64,000 nucleotides of DNA from Bacillus sp. JCM 19058. Its GTDB lineage: Bacteria; Bacillota; Bacilli; Bacillales_H; Bacillaceae_D. Shown here piece after piece: positions 1-9,659 of this stretch (position 1 is the stretch's first letter; the number at the start of each line of letters is the position of its first letter). The notes beneath the pieces were generated by a model. That model was not told the origin of the DNA. It searched no databases and worked only from the letters and a program-made list of their open reading frames with translations. The stretch spans positions 52,119-116,118 of the forward strand of contig BAXO01000002.1 in the NCBI GenBank assembly GCA_001310555.1, read 5' to 3'. Position numbers and translations under genes: made by a program.

Positions 1-206
1 GTTCAATTTATTGACAGGCAAGTGTCCCTGAGAAATGGATGATAACGCCGCACAGTGCTGTCCTACTCACTATTCGACCATAAGACGATAGGATAACAGG
101 GTGCGAATCGAAGCACGTAGCATCGTTTAAAATACGCCACCTTTTTAGAACAATCGGGATGATTTTTTGCAAAGAGAAGCAAACTGTCACTGAGGAGGTG
201 AAAGCA

Positions 207-362
207 ATGGCTCAGGACGTATTATGTGAAGTGAACAATTGCGTCTATTGGGATAAAGGAAATCGATGCGGCGCAGAGGAAATCTATATTGTCAGCCATA
301 AGGGCCAGCAGGCTGATCGTACGGAAGAAACGGATTGTAAAACGTTTGAACCATTGAATTAG
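207..362 (+). CDS. DUF1540 domain small cysteine protein
   Basis: A 51-residue protein. The ATG at 207 is chosen because GAGGAGGTG lies 6 bases upstream; a longer reading from 159 has no ribosome binding site. Visible pattern: CEVNNC near the N terminus, a VYWDKG segment, then single Cys residues in RCGAEEI and TDCKTF. This four-cysteine arrangement is typical of DUF1540, whose role is unknown and which is presumed to bind a metal. It is monocistronic and is followed at once by a hairpin. Family assignment is fairly sure; function is unknown. Confidence 0.8.
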   Translation: MAQDVLCEVNNCVYWDKGNRCGAEEIYIVSHKGQQADRTEETDCKTFEPLN

Positions 363-390
363 AGAGAAGGCTCTCCGAATAGCCCCTCAC

Positions 391-418
391 AAAACCGGGT
401 GGATAACACCCGGTTTAT
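391..418 (+). terminator. Hairpin after the DUF1540 gene
   Basis: Inverted repeat AAACCGGGT / ACCCGGTTT with a short loop starts about 30 bases after the stop codon. The following T tract is short (TTTATAG), so termination strength is uncertain. Confidence 0.6.
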
Positions 419-419
419 A

Positions 420-680
420 GCAATATTTCAGACCGGCAAGTATGGGAGCAGCAGCCAATGTCTCTAGTCATTGCTCTTGGCTCATGAATAATACACGGCA
501 AGGCTGGTGTTGAGGCTTTCACTTTGGTCTTACCTTTAAGCGGCCCTTTTCAGTATTAGGTGGGAATCCGAACTGGCCGGTAGTAAGTGCAACGACGGAT
601 GAGCATCCATTACGGTGAAGCGATAGAGAGGACCCCAATCTGTTTTCCTGATGCACTAGCAACTGGACGAGATTACTATA
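420..680. other. Gene-free stretch, no recognised content
   Basis: About 260 bases between the DUF1540 terminator and the end of the gamma carbonic anhydrase gene. A minus-strand open frame of 68 codons covers part of it but has no ribosome binding site and overlaps the carbonic anhydrase 3' end, so I do not call it. I recognise no RNA, repeat or protein remnant here. Confidence 0.4.
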
Positions 681-681
681 A

Positions 682-1196
682 TCAGTTTGACTGAAGCATT
701 TTGTAATGCTTTGCCTTTTCAACATACTCCGTGCGAATCCGTGCCATATCCTCTAAATCCTTTTCCGTCAGCGCCCGAATAACTTTAGCTGGGCGCCCGA
801 ATGCAAGCGTATTTGGCGGTATTTTTTTGCCTGTGACACAAGACTGCCCGCACCAATAAAGGCGTTTTCTCCGACTTCTGCCCCATCAAGGATAATCGAG
901 CCCATACCGATCAATGCGTTTTTGCGAATTGTGCAGCTGTGCAGCATCACCTGGTGACCAACTGTGACATCATCTTCGATAATGAGAGGGTATGCCGGGC
1001 TTTGATGGAGCATTGATTGGTCTTGAATATTGACTCGTTTTCCGATGATTGTAGGAGAAACATCACCACGAATCACAGTTTGGAACCAAATGCTTGAATC
1101 GTCACCAATCGTAACGTCACCAGTAATTGTGACATAATCAGCGATAAATGCATTTTGGGAAATATTAGGTTTCTTGTCATAAAAAGAGTAAATCAT
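682..1196 (-). CDS. ytoA: Gamma-class carbonic anhydrase-like hexapeptide protein YtoA (one frameshift)
   Basis: A left-handed beta-helix protein of the gamma carbonic anhydrase/acetyltransferase family. Successive hexapeptide-type turns (ITGDVTIG, SIWFQTVIRGD, NIQDQSMLH, VTVGHQVMLHSC, LIGMGSIILDGAEVG) fill residues 20-130. The metal-ligand histidines are seen in VGHQVMLHSC and in the MLHQS turn. The open frame breaks in a 7-T run near 822-832. The next frame continues with GKKIPPNTLAFGRPAKVIR and ends in LEDMARIRTEYVEKAKHY at 682, giving about 171 residues, the usual family length. The shift is probably a sequencing indel. Orthologous by content and neighbourhood to B. subtilis YtoA; carbonic anhydrase activity is inferred. 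Confidence 0.85.
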
Positions 1197-1447
1197 GTCG
1201 TATCACACCTTTGCCTTTGGTTGAAAAAAACGCTATACTAATTTTAACGCAAAAAAAAGTTTAGCCGAAACTAAGGGCGACAATTCTTTTGTTTCTAGAT
1301 AAAAAACAGGTGCTGGAAAAGTTTTTTGCGACGTAAACTATAAAAGTGCCTAGTTTAGCCCGAACGATGCCACCCACGGAAAGGCTTAAAAAGAATGTAT
1401 ATCCTCAGCCTTGACAGATGAGTGGGAGAGAGAAGGGGGATTCATTA

Positions 1448-2227
1448 ATGTGGAAATGGGAAGTGGAGGAAGCACGAGGTGTCATGGTTATTGTTCATGG
1501 GGCCGGTGAACACCATGGTCGTTACCAATGGCTCGCACAAAAGTGGAATGAGCACGGACTGGATGTTGTGATGGGAGACCTTCCTGGACAAGGTCGAACG
1601 AGGGGAAAGCGCGGTCATATTCAGTCTTTTACCCATTACTTAGATACGATTGGAGAATGGCTCGAGGAAGCCGGAAAAAAAGGGCTACCCGTGTTTTTAT
1701 TTGGTCATAGCATGGGCGGATTAGCGGCCATTCGTCTGTTAATGGAAAGAAAACCGGCTTTGTTCGGGGTGGTACTGTCTTCTCCGTGTTTAGCCTTGAA
1801 GAAACCACCGGCGAAAGCGAAGGAGCTAATGACAAAGGCGTTTCATCGTGTAGCCCCAACCTTTAGTGCGAAATCAGGGATTCGGACGGAGCTTGTTACT
1901 CGAAATGAAGATATTCGTGAAGCTTATTTAAAAGACGAATTACGGGTAACGACAGTAACAGCTCGCTGGTATCAGGAATTGGTCAAGGCGATGAGGACTG
2001 CCAACCATTATCCCGAAAAAGTCATTAATACTCCGATGCTTGTCATGCAGGCAGGAGAAGATTTTCTCGTCGATAAACTAGCTGTCAGAGACTGGTTTGA
2101 TAATATAGAGCTAACCGAGAAGCATTATAAAGAATGGCCTGGTCTGTACCATGAGCTGTTCAATGAACCGGAACGTGATGAAGTTTTCAGACACGCAGTT
2201 GGCTTTATTAACTTACAATTGCCTTAA
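1448..2227 (+). CDS. ytpA: Lysophospholipase-like alpha/beta hydrolase YtpA
   Basis: An intact 259-residue serine hydrolase. The ATG at 1448 follows AAGGGGG by about 8 bases; a longer reading from 1418 lacks a site. It carries the oxyanion segment VHGAGEHHGRY (residues 13-23), the nucleophile elbow GHSMGG near residue 95, and late Asp and His candidates (MLVMQAGEDFLVD; GLYHELFNE). Length and start match B. subtilis YtpA, a phospholipase needed for the phospholipid antibiotic bacilysocin. It stands alone here and ends in a strong terminator; the terpenoid gene ytpB follows about 310 bases later on the same strand. Family very sure; the bacilysocin role is by homology. Confidence 0.9.
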   Translation: MWKWEVEEARGVMVIVHGAGEHHGRYQWLAQKWNEHGLDVVMGDLPGQGRTRGKRGHIQSFTHYLDTIGEWLEEAGKKGLPVFLFGHSMGGLAAIRLLMERKPALFGVVLSSPCLALKKPPAKAKELMTKAFHRVAPTFSAKSGIRTELVTRNEDIREAYLKDELRVTTVTARWYQELVKAMRTANHYPEKVINTPMLVMQAGEDFLVDKLAVRDWFDNIELTEKHYKEWPGLYHELFNEPERDEVFRHAVGFINLQLP

Positions 2228-2310
2228 GAAGCAAGGACAAGAAATTAAAAAAAATGAAACAGTCAGGTGAAGCGGAATGCTTGTCTAAGTATAGTCGCTT
2301 CAGCCTGCTG

Positions 2311-2353
2311 AAAAATGGGAATAAGGCGGAGCTTGCGCCTCATTCCCATTTTT
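2311..2353 (+). terminator. Strong intrinsic terminator after ytpA
   Basis: Long inverted repeat: AAAAATGGGAAT pairs with the cattcccattttt arm, and the inner arms AGGCG / CGCCT extend it around a small loop. The 3' arm runs into T residues. The A-rich 5' flank could also allow some function on the other strand. Confidence 0.85.
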
Positions 2354-2537
2354 ATAATTAGGTAGTGACTATTATATAACTAGGTTCTAAGCATTCAATC
2401 ATTTTGTCTGCTGACGCCGCTAATCTCACTCGTTCGGAAGAATACGAGTAAATGTTCTGAATTTCGACAATTGTCGCCATTGCCGTTTTATGCTATCGTA
2501 CTAGTTGTTGAGATAAATGAAGGAGGACCTCCATCAA

Positions 2538-3588
2538 TTGAAAGCACCGACTAAACCAATACCGTTATTACTAGATGTCTATCGAGAGGTGCTTCCGACC
2601 GTTCACCGTTATCATGACCAATGGAAAGAAAAGGCGGCAACGATCCCTGATCCAGAGCTTCGTTCACAAGCCATTGATGTACTTGAACGGAAAGCTTTTC
2701 ACTGTGAAGGTGGCGGGATTTATAGCTTACTGGCACGCGATCGTTTCGATGATTTAATCCAATTTATTATTGCGTACCAACTAATTTGCGATTATTTAGA
2801 CAACCTTTGTGATCAAAGTCCATCATTGGATCCCAATGATTTTTATTCTCTCCACCGGGCTTTAGTTACGGCATTAACACCGGGAGCGAGCCTAGAAGAT
2901 TATTATAAATTCCGAAATGAGAAGGATGACGGAGGCTTTTTACAGTCTTTGATCGAAACCTGTCAGGAAATTCTAGCAACCTTTCCTTCTTTTGCTAGTG
3001 TACAGGCACATATGCTAGATTTGAGCCGTTATTACGGCGAGCTTCAGGTTCATAAGCATGTGAAAAAGGAAGAGCGTGTCCCGAGGCTTGAGAAATGGTT
3101 TGCGGGTTATCGTTCTGAGCTACCAGAAATGTCTTGGTTCGAATTTTCAGCGTGTACGGGTTCGACACTAGCCATTTACACATTGGCCACCTACTCTACT
3201 AAAACGAATTTGAGTGCTGAAACGGCAATGAAATTAAAAGACGGCTACTTTCCGTGGGTTCAAGGCGTGCACCTTTTGCTCGATTATTTTATTGATCAGC
3301 AGGAGGATATTGCTGATGATGAGCTGAACTTTTTATTTTATTACGATCACGAAGAACAGATGGTTGATCGTTTCCGCTTTTTTTATGAAAAAAGCCGAGC
3401 AAAGTTTGGCTACTTTGCCGGATCCAAAATTTCATCGCATGCTGCTCCGCGGCTTAGTTGCGATTTATATCGCAGATGAAAAGGTACAGGGTGACAAAGA
3501 GATGAAGCGAATATCGAGGAAGCTTGTTAAAACAGGCGGATTGCCGACGCTGCTGTTTTATGCAAATAGCTGGATATACAGGCGCTAG
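2538..3588 (+). CDS. ytpB: Tetraprenyl-beta-curcumene synthase-like DUF2600 protein YtpB (one frameshift)
   Basis: DUF2600 terpene synthase, which in B. subtilis converts heptaprenyl diphosphate to tetraprenyl-beta-curcumene, a C35 sesquarterpene precursor. The TTG at 2538 is preferred: AGGAGG lies 11 bases upstream, and the first in-frame ATG (2517) overlaps that site. Aspartate-rich segments DYLDNLCD (near residue 85) and LLLDYFIDQQEDIADDE (near 240) are typical. The frame breaks in an A6 run near 3388-3393. The continuation AEQSLATLPDPKFHRML to WIYRR supplies the C terminus, giving about 350 residues. A sequencing insertion is the simplest cause. A hairpin terminator follows. Confidence 0.87.
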
Positions 3589-3677
3589 TGGGTATGATGA
3601 AGAGCTCCTCCTCTACCGGCTGGAGACTTAAGCTTCGCCATCCCAAATGACGCCATTAAAAGAGAGTTAATTGCATC

Positions 3678-3714
3678 AAAAACGAGTATGAGTCTAATCT
3701 CATACTCGTTTTTT
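3678..3714. terminator. Bidirectional terminator between ytpB and ytiB
   Basis: Inverted repeat AAAAACGAGTATGAG / CTCATACTCGTTTTT with a 6-base loop lies between the convergent ytpB and ytiB genes. T runs are present on both strands, so it probably serves both. Confidence 0.9.
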
Positions 3715-3733
3715 GAGCCTCACTAATTTGTCA

Positions 3734-4304
3734 TTAGTCTGACTGTCGGTTATAGCCATTAATAACGACTTCCAGTTCTCCGGTATCGGGACAAATGACG
3801 AGCGTGAACGGGAATGTCGGCAGGCAGTAATGGATGGTGCTGAATCATGCTGACACTATGGGACACGTTATCCTCTACCTTTTCAAAACCGGTCAAAAAT
3901 CCTTTAATATCAATTCCAGAAAATTCGAGAGTTTTTAGCGTGCTGATATCAACACCTTTTTGCTCTGCCTTTTCCAATATGCTGTCCGCCTGTAAGTTGG
4001 CCATTCCGCAATTATGATGACCAACGACAATCACTTCTTCAGCATGAAGCTCGTAAATTGCGATCAAAATACTTCTCATAATACTACCAAATGGATGCGA
4101 GATAACAGCTCCGGCATTACGAATAATTTTTGCATCACCGTTTTCAAGATTCATCGCCGAAGGCAAAAGCTCGGCAAGCCTTGTATCCATACAAGTGAGG
4201 ATGACAAGCTTTTTGTTAGGATATTTCGTCGTTCGATATCGTTCATAATCCTTATTTTCAACAAATGACTGGTTATGAGAGAGTATGGAATCCAGCATTG
4301 CCAT
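3734..4304 (-). CDS. ytiB: Beta-class carbonic anhydrase YtiB (C-terminal frameshift)
   Basis: Zinc enzyme for CO2 hydration. The ligand and active-site segments are seen in order: CMDTRL near residue 40 (Cys plus the Asp-Arg dyad) and GHHNCGM near residue 98 (His and Cys). The ATG at 4304 sits 9 bases after AAGGAG; an upstream GTG overlaps that site. The frame is disturbed near 3805; the next frame reads VICPDTGELEVVINGYNRQSD and stops at 3734, giving about 190 residues, close to B. subtilis YtiB. It is convergent with ytpB and shares its terminator. Upstream lies the tandem repeat array. Confidence 0.88.
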
Positions 4305-4390
4305 CTTTATCACTCCTTGTTTGTAAGAGATTATCGCGGTGCGAGCGACCGTATGTCTCGTTTCATCCTATTCGCGCATATTCTTTGAAC

Positions 4391-4750
4391 CTGCAGAACC
4401 GTCGAAAAGCTCGGCTCTCCTGACGAAATCATGAGCTCTCCCGTCGGAACCGCGTGCAGAACCGTCGGATCCATCAGCTCTCCCGTCGAATCCGCGTGCT
4501 GATCCGTCGAAACACGCGCAACCGTCGAAAAGCTGAGTTCTCCTGACGAATCGAAGAGCTCTCCCGTCGAATCAAAGAGCTCTCCCGTCGAATCCGCGTG
4601 CTGAACCGTCGAAACATGTGCAACCGTCGAAACCGTCGGCTCTCCCGTCGGATCCGCGTGCTGATCCGTCGAAACACGCGCAACCGTCGAAAATGCGGGC
4701 AGAACCACCAGAACCTGCGCAACCGTCGAAAAAATCCGTCAATGCAGACG
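4391..4750. repeat. Tandem array of degenerate 19-21 bp units (array A)
   Basis: About 17 consecutive units, most 19-21 bases long, sharing the core YCCGTCGAA. The commonest unit reads CTCCCGTCGAATCCGCGTG with a preceding CT. A second unit type, CAACCGTCGAAAMACGCG, alternates with it. All three minus-strand frames stay open across the array because the units lack stops, producing low-complexity peptides rich in STGEL or FDG. Reading in every frame, absence of a clear ribosome binding site and a related array at 51.8 kb argue for intergenic repeat DNA, not a gene. It fills the gap between the divergently read ends of ytiB and mnmM. Confidence 0.85.
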
Positions 4751-4823
4751 GGCATCGGATGATGACCCGGATGAATGCCTTGATCATATTTTAATTGAAA
4801 ATGCTTGTCAAGAATCGGCAGAG

Positions 4824-5396
4824 TTATTTTTTTTCGAGCGCGAGTAGGAAGGGCGGATGATTGATCTGGTTAATAAATTGATAGTTTAATACTTGAACCT
4901 TGCTTTGCTCGAGCGTCTCTGTAAAGGATAGCAAGGCATCGCGCTCTCGTTTGCCTTCCTCATGCCCGTGGTAGATAACGAGAATAATTAGCCCACCGCT
5001 TGGCAAAATCGAGAGTAGTGAGCGGAGCGCGCGAATTGTAGAGTCCGGCCGTGTCACAATCGATTTGTTGCCCCCAGGTAAGTAACCGAGGTTAAAAATG
5101 GCTGCCTTGACCCGGGAAAGGTGCTCAGACGGAATCACAGCTTCGACTTCCTCATGTCCCCTGACTAGGACCGTGGCGCGGTCAGACAGTTGATGTTCAT
5201 TAAGTCGTCTTTTCGTCTGTTCGACCGCTTTTTCTTGGATATCTAAACTGTATACATGACCGGTCTCGCCGACTAGCTTAGCTAAAAATAAACTGTCGTG
5301 TCCGTTCCCCGCCGTACAATCAATAGCTATATCGCCGGAGTGTAAGGCCTGTTCTAATAAAAATCGGGCAAATGGTAGGATGCCAGGTAACGTCAT
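4824..5396 (-). CDS. mnmM: tRNA 5-aminomethyl-2-thiouridine methyltransferase MnmM (YtqB)
   Basis: An intact 190-residue class I SAM-dependent methyltransferase. Motif I AIDCTAGNGHDSLFLA is at residues 23-38, the acidic end of beta 2 is SLDIQEKAV, and NLGYLPGG near residue 102 replaces the NPPY-like motif, a feature of the YtqB group. The family makes mnm5s2U34 in tRNA from nm5s2U. The start follows GAGGTGAG. In B. subtilis it lies next to the radical-SAM gene ytqA; no ytqA is present here and the upstream neighbour is a divergent transporter. Family and function are confident from homology. Confidence 0.88.
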   Translation of the reverse strand: MTLPGILPFARFLLEQALHSGDIAIDCTAGNGHDSLFLAKLVGETGHVYSLDIQEKAVEQTKRRLNEHQLSDRATVLVRGHEEVEAVIPSEHLSRVKAAIFNLGYLPGGNKSIVTRPDSTIRALRSLLSILPSGGLIILVIYHGHEEGKRERDALLSFTETLEQSKVQVLNYQFINQINHPPFLLALEKK

Positions 5397-5594
5397 AAAC
5401 TCACCTCAATTTGTTACTTTCAGCACACATGAATATTCAAATTTTATCATGGAGCTATCATACGGAAAAGCATATATGATTCTTCCGTAGCTAAGACGCC
5501 GGTTTTCTGTTTGTAGTGATTGCTTTTTCGGCTAAAAGACTCTAAAATAGTCTGGCAGGAAGAATTTCGATAAGCGAAAGAAGGATAATCGAGT

Positions 5595-6796
5595 ATGCCG
5601 CGAGCGCTTTGGCTGTTAATTATCGCCACAACAATTAATATTACTGGAGCTTCATTTCTCTGGCCGTTGAATGCGATCATTATGACTCAGGAGCTAGGGC
5701 GTACTTTAACGGCATCAGGCTTTGTATTAATGTTAAATGCAGGTGCAGGTGTAATTGGAAGTTTGCTAGGCGGTCGATTGTTCGATAAGCTCGGTTCGTA
5801 CAAGACTATAGTCCTCGGAGCTTCTATTTCGACAGGAAGTGCAATGCTTTTAGCGAATTTTTATGAATTTTTTTCCGGCTTATACGCTTTTTTTAATGGG
5901 GATGGGCTTGGGCTCTGGGATGATGGCTCCCGCAATGTATGCACTGGCTGGGAGTGTTTGGCCCAGTGGTGGAAGAAAGGCGTTCAACGCGATCTATGTT
6001 GCTCAAAATGTTGGTGTGTCCATAGGAACAGCGTTAATTGGTGTCGTTACTGCTGTAAAACTGACTGATGTGTTTATTGCAAATGCCTTGATGCATCTAG
6101 GGTTACTGCTGTTTGTCAGCATTGCTTTTCGGAGGATGCGTGGAGAAGCTGGGCGCACGACAACATTGGAGACATTTACGGAGCGCATACCGTTCAAGCG
6201 GCACTATCGCTTCATTCCTTGCTACTGCTTGGTCTCGTCTTTTTTTATATGCTGGATGGGGTACACGCAATGGCAAGCAAATGTTTCGGTTTACAGTCAG
6301 TCGCTCGGCGTTTCTTTAAGGCAGTATAGCTTTTTGTGGACAGTTAACGGCTTGCTGATTGTTTTTGCCCAACCGCTTATTTTTTGGATAATAAAAAAAA
6401 TGGAAGCTTTCACTAAAAGGTCAGATGCTCGTCGGTGTTATCGTGTTTGCCTTATCCTATGCAGTACTTACTCAGGCAGAAATGTTCACCATGTTCCTTG
6501 TGGCGATGATAATTTTAACCGTCGGCGAAATGTTTGTATGGCCAGCTGTTCCTTCTATCGCGAATGAGCTTGCTCCGGAAGGAAAGTCCGGCTTTTATCA
6601 AGGGATTGTGAACAGTGTTTCGACAGGGGGGAGAATGGTCGGTCCGTTCATTGGAGGTTTAATCGTCGATATGTATTCGATGCATACTCTTCTCTTTGTC
6701 TTAATTGGGTTGCTTATCCTTTCATTACCCGTTCTGAATGCGTATGATGCCCCTTTAAAAAGGTTAGCAAAGGCAAATGATGATGTCGCAGGGTAA
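5595..6796 (+). CDS. yttB: MFS transporter YttB-like (several frameshifts)
   Basis: Major facilitator superfamily permease of about 400 residues, probably drug or metabolite efflux. GGRLFDKLGSYKTIVLG near residue 60 is the loop 2-3 signature. The coding sequence moves through all frames: first piece to about 5885, second to about 6410, third from 6410 to 6796, plus a local double shift near 6220-6250 where LLLLGLVFFYML is read out of frame. Hydrophobic segments continue across every joint, so one 12-helix protein was the ancestor. The start ATG has GAAGGAT about 8 bases upstream. Gene name is by resemblance and position only. Confidence 0.7.
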
Positions 6797-6862
6797 AGGG
6801 GGGACAGAACTAAATGCCTTCAAAAAAATGGAAGGAGAATCGCCCAGATCCTGCTCCGCTGC

Positions 6863-6891
6863 TTGACATTCGAGGTTTTACCTCATACAAT
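6863..6891 (+). promoter_or_regulatory. SigA promoter of the leuS leader
   Basis: TTGACA at 6863-6868 and TACAAT at 6886-6891 with a 17-base spacer, about 40 bases before the start of the T-box structure. It is close to the vegetative consensus. Confidence 0.8.
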
Positions 6892-6924
6892 ATACGAATA
6901 AGTGGATAAATGACGTTTAGTGAG

Positions 6925-7155
6925 GAATAGTAGCAGCAGGTTTAGAAACTAGAGAGCTGACGGTCGGTGCAAGTCAGCCTGAGAGCCAAAGTGAACTCGC
7001 CTCTTTAGTTTTGAAAGCGAACAATGGAGTAGCTTTCAACGGTACACTCCGTTATAAGTGAGAGCGGACAGGCGTTATGCTTGTTAATGTGGGTGGTACC
7101 GCGGGATTATTAATTATACTCTCGTCCCTTTTGTGGGCGGGGGTTTTTCTGTTTA
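6925..7155 (+). ncRNA. T-box leader of leuS
   Basis: tRNA-sensing leader of the class that reads uncharged tRNA in Firmicutes. The conserved T-box GGGTGGTACCGCGG is at 7091-7104. The AG-rich start GTAGCAGCAGG and the loop GAACTC lie upstream. The CTC at 6996-6998 fits a leucine specifier codon, agreeing with the leuS gene downstream. After the T-box, CGTCC pairs with GGGCG and is followed by GGGTTTTTCT, forming the terminator that competes with the antiterminator. Uncharged tRNA-Leu should increase leuS expression. Confidence 0.9.
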
Positions 7156-7184
7156 TAACCATGTATTTTGAGGAGGAAATGAGG

Positions 7185-9608
7185 ATGTCATATTCACATC
7201 AGACTGTTGAGCAAAAGTGGCAAGCGTTTTGGGAACAGAATCATACATTTCGAACGACAACGGATTCGAACAAACCGTTCTATTATGCGCTGGATATGTT
7301 TCCCTTCCCTTCAGGTGCTGGATTGCATGTTGGTCATCCTGAAGGATATACGGCGACAGATATTTTAGCGAGAATGAGGCGGATGCAAGGCTATAATGTA
7401 CTTCACCCAATGGCTGGGATGCGTTTGGACTGCCTGCTGAGCAATACGCGATCGATACAGGGAACGATCCGGCTGAATTTACGATCAAAAATATTGAAAC
7501 CTTTCGCCGACAAATCAAGTCATTAGGATTTTCCTATGATTGGGAGAGGGAAATCAGTACGACGGACCCCGATTATTTTAAATGGACGCAGTGGATCTTT
7601 TTAAAGCTTTATGAAAAAGGATTGGCTTATATCGACGAGGTTCCCGTGAATTGGTGTCCAGCCTCGGTACTGTATTGGCTAATGAGGAAGTCATTGACGG
7701 AAAAAGCGAACGCGGTGGCCATCCGGTCGAACGTCGCCCGATGAAGCAATGGATGCTGAAAATTACTGCGTATGCGGACCGGTTGCTGTACGATTTAGAT
7801 GAGCTCGATTGGCCCGAGAGTATTAAAGATATGCAACGAAATTGGATTGGACGCTCGGAAGGGGCAGAGGTTACCTTTCAAGTTGACGGCCATGAGGGAG
7901 AGACAATCGAAGTATTCACGACTCGTCCTGATACACTGTTTGGCGCCACATATATGGTGCTGGCACCAGAGCATACGTTAGTGAATAAAATTGTAACGGC
8001 TGAACAGAAGCAACAGGTCGAGGCTTATCAGCAACAGGTTTCTTTAAAAAGTGATCTGGAGCGAACAGAGCTTTCAAAGGAAAAGTCTGGTGAATTCACC
8101 GGTGCTTATGCAATAAATCCTGTAAATGGCGAGGCCATTCCTATTTGGATTGCAGATTACGTGTTGGCTAGCTACGGAACCGGAGCGATTATGGCAGTTC
8201 CTGCCCATGACGAGCGCGACTATGAATTTGCCAAGACATTCGGCCTGCCGATTCGTGAGGTTGTTGCTGGCGGAAACATTGAACAAGAGGCTTATACAGA
8301 GGACGGCGAGCATGTCAATTCTGATTTCTTGAATGGACTTGACAAAGACACTGCGATTTCGTCGATGATCGAATGGCTTGAAGCGAAGCAAGTAGGGACG
8401 AAAAAAAAGTCACCTATCGCTTGCGTGACTGGCTCTTCAGCCGTCAACGATACTGGGGCGAACCGATTCCGATTATTCATTGGGAGGACGGTACAATGAC
8501 AGCCTTGTCTGAAGATGAGCTGCCATTAACGTTGCCAAAAATGAAGGAGATCAGACCTTCGCAAACAGGTGAATCCCCGTTAGCCAATAATCTCGAATGG
8601 CTAGAGGTCGTTGACCCTGTAACGGGGAAAAAAAGGCCGAAGGAAACGAATACGATGCCGAACTGGGCCGGAAGCTGCTGGTATTACTTGCGCTACATTG
8701 ATCCAAACAATAGCGAAGCTTAGCTGATCCGGAAAAACTGAAGCAATGGCTTCCTGTTGACATTTATATTGGCGGAGCTGAACATGCCGTTCTTCATTTG
8801 CTGTATGCTCGTTTCTGGCATAAGTTTTTGTACGATCTCGGGATCGTTTCAACTAAAGAACCGTTTCAAAAGCTGTTTAATCAAGGCATGATCCTTGGTG
8901 TAAATAATGAAAAAAATGAGTAAATCGAAAGGGAATGTCGTCAACCCTGACGATATCGTCGCCAGCCACGGAGCAGACACGTTACGCCTCTATGAAATGT
9001 TCATGGGGCCGTTGGATGCATCTATTGCTTGGTCGACAAACGGACTCGACGGGGCACGCCGCTTTCTCGATCGGATTTGGCGCCTGTTTATAAACGAACA
9101 GACAGGCGAGCTAAGTGAGAACATTACAGCTACGTCTGGAGCTGATTCGCTCGTCCGTGTGTATCATCAAACAGTAAAAAAAAGTAAGCGAGGATCTTGC
9201 TGAAAAACGATTCAATGTAGGAATTTCGCAAATGATGGTCTTCATTAATGAAGCCTACAAGCAAGAGAACTTGCCACAGGAATTGGTGGAAGCTTCGTGA
9301 AGCTACTTGCCCCAATTGCACCGCATATTGCAGAAGAGCTGTGGGAAAGGCTAGGCCACAACGAATCGATTGCTTATGCGGAATGGCCAACGTACGACGA
9401 GAGCCAGCTAGTGGAAAACGAGATCGAGATTGTTGTTCAAATCAACGGAAAAGTACGTGCCAAGCTCGTAGTCCCTGCCAATGCTACGAAAGAACAAATG
9501 TCCGAGCTTGCTGAAAAGGATGAAAAGATCCAAAGTGAAGTCTCAGGCAAAACAATCCGAAAAATAATCGCTGTTCCTGGTAAATTAGTCAATATTGTCG
9601 CCAACTAA
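7185..9608 (+). CDS. leuS: Leucyl-tRNA synthetase (about seven frameshifts)
   Basis: Class I aminoacyl-tRNA synthetase charging tRNA-Leu; essential. ATG at 7185 follows GAGGAGG. Seen in order: HIGH-type motif HVGHPEGY near residue 50, the CP1 editing segment [27 protein letters not shown], and the KMSKS loop EKMSKSKGN near 8910. Frames change near 7420, 7661 (lost C), 8400-8408 (A8), 8717, 8905-8915 (A7), 9174-9182 (A8) and 9293 (lost T). Joined, the pieces give about 805 residues ending GKLVNIVAN, the usual length with nothing missing. An essential gene cannot carry this many true frameshifts, so these are read as sequence errors. Confidence 0.93.
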
Positions 9609-9611
9609 CCT

Positions 9612-9645
9612 ATGAGCTCACCTCTTTTCGAGAAGTGGGCTCATG
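9612..9645 (+). terminator. Hairpin after leuS
   Basis: ATGAGCTCAC pairs imperfectly with GTGGGCTCAT a few bases after the leuS stop, followed by a T-rich stretch (GTATATTTTATT). Confidence 0.6.
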
Positions 9646-9659
9646 TATATTTTATTGCA

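Noticed and set aside
519..725. 68-codon minus-strand ORF
   Set aside because: No ribosome binding site, and it overlaps the recovered C terminus of ytoA in another frame.
4391..4750. CRISPR array
   Set aside because: Units are contiguous with no regular spacers between conserved repeats, they vary too much, and no cas genes are present.
4474..4755. Arginine-rich 93-residue protein on the minus strand
   Set aside because: The frame is open only because the repeat unit has no stop codons; there is no ribosome binding site and the two other frames are equally open.
5595..6796. yttB as a true pseudogene
   Set aside because: Its shifts are of the same homopolymer type as those in essential leuS next door, so decay cannot be concluded.
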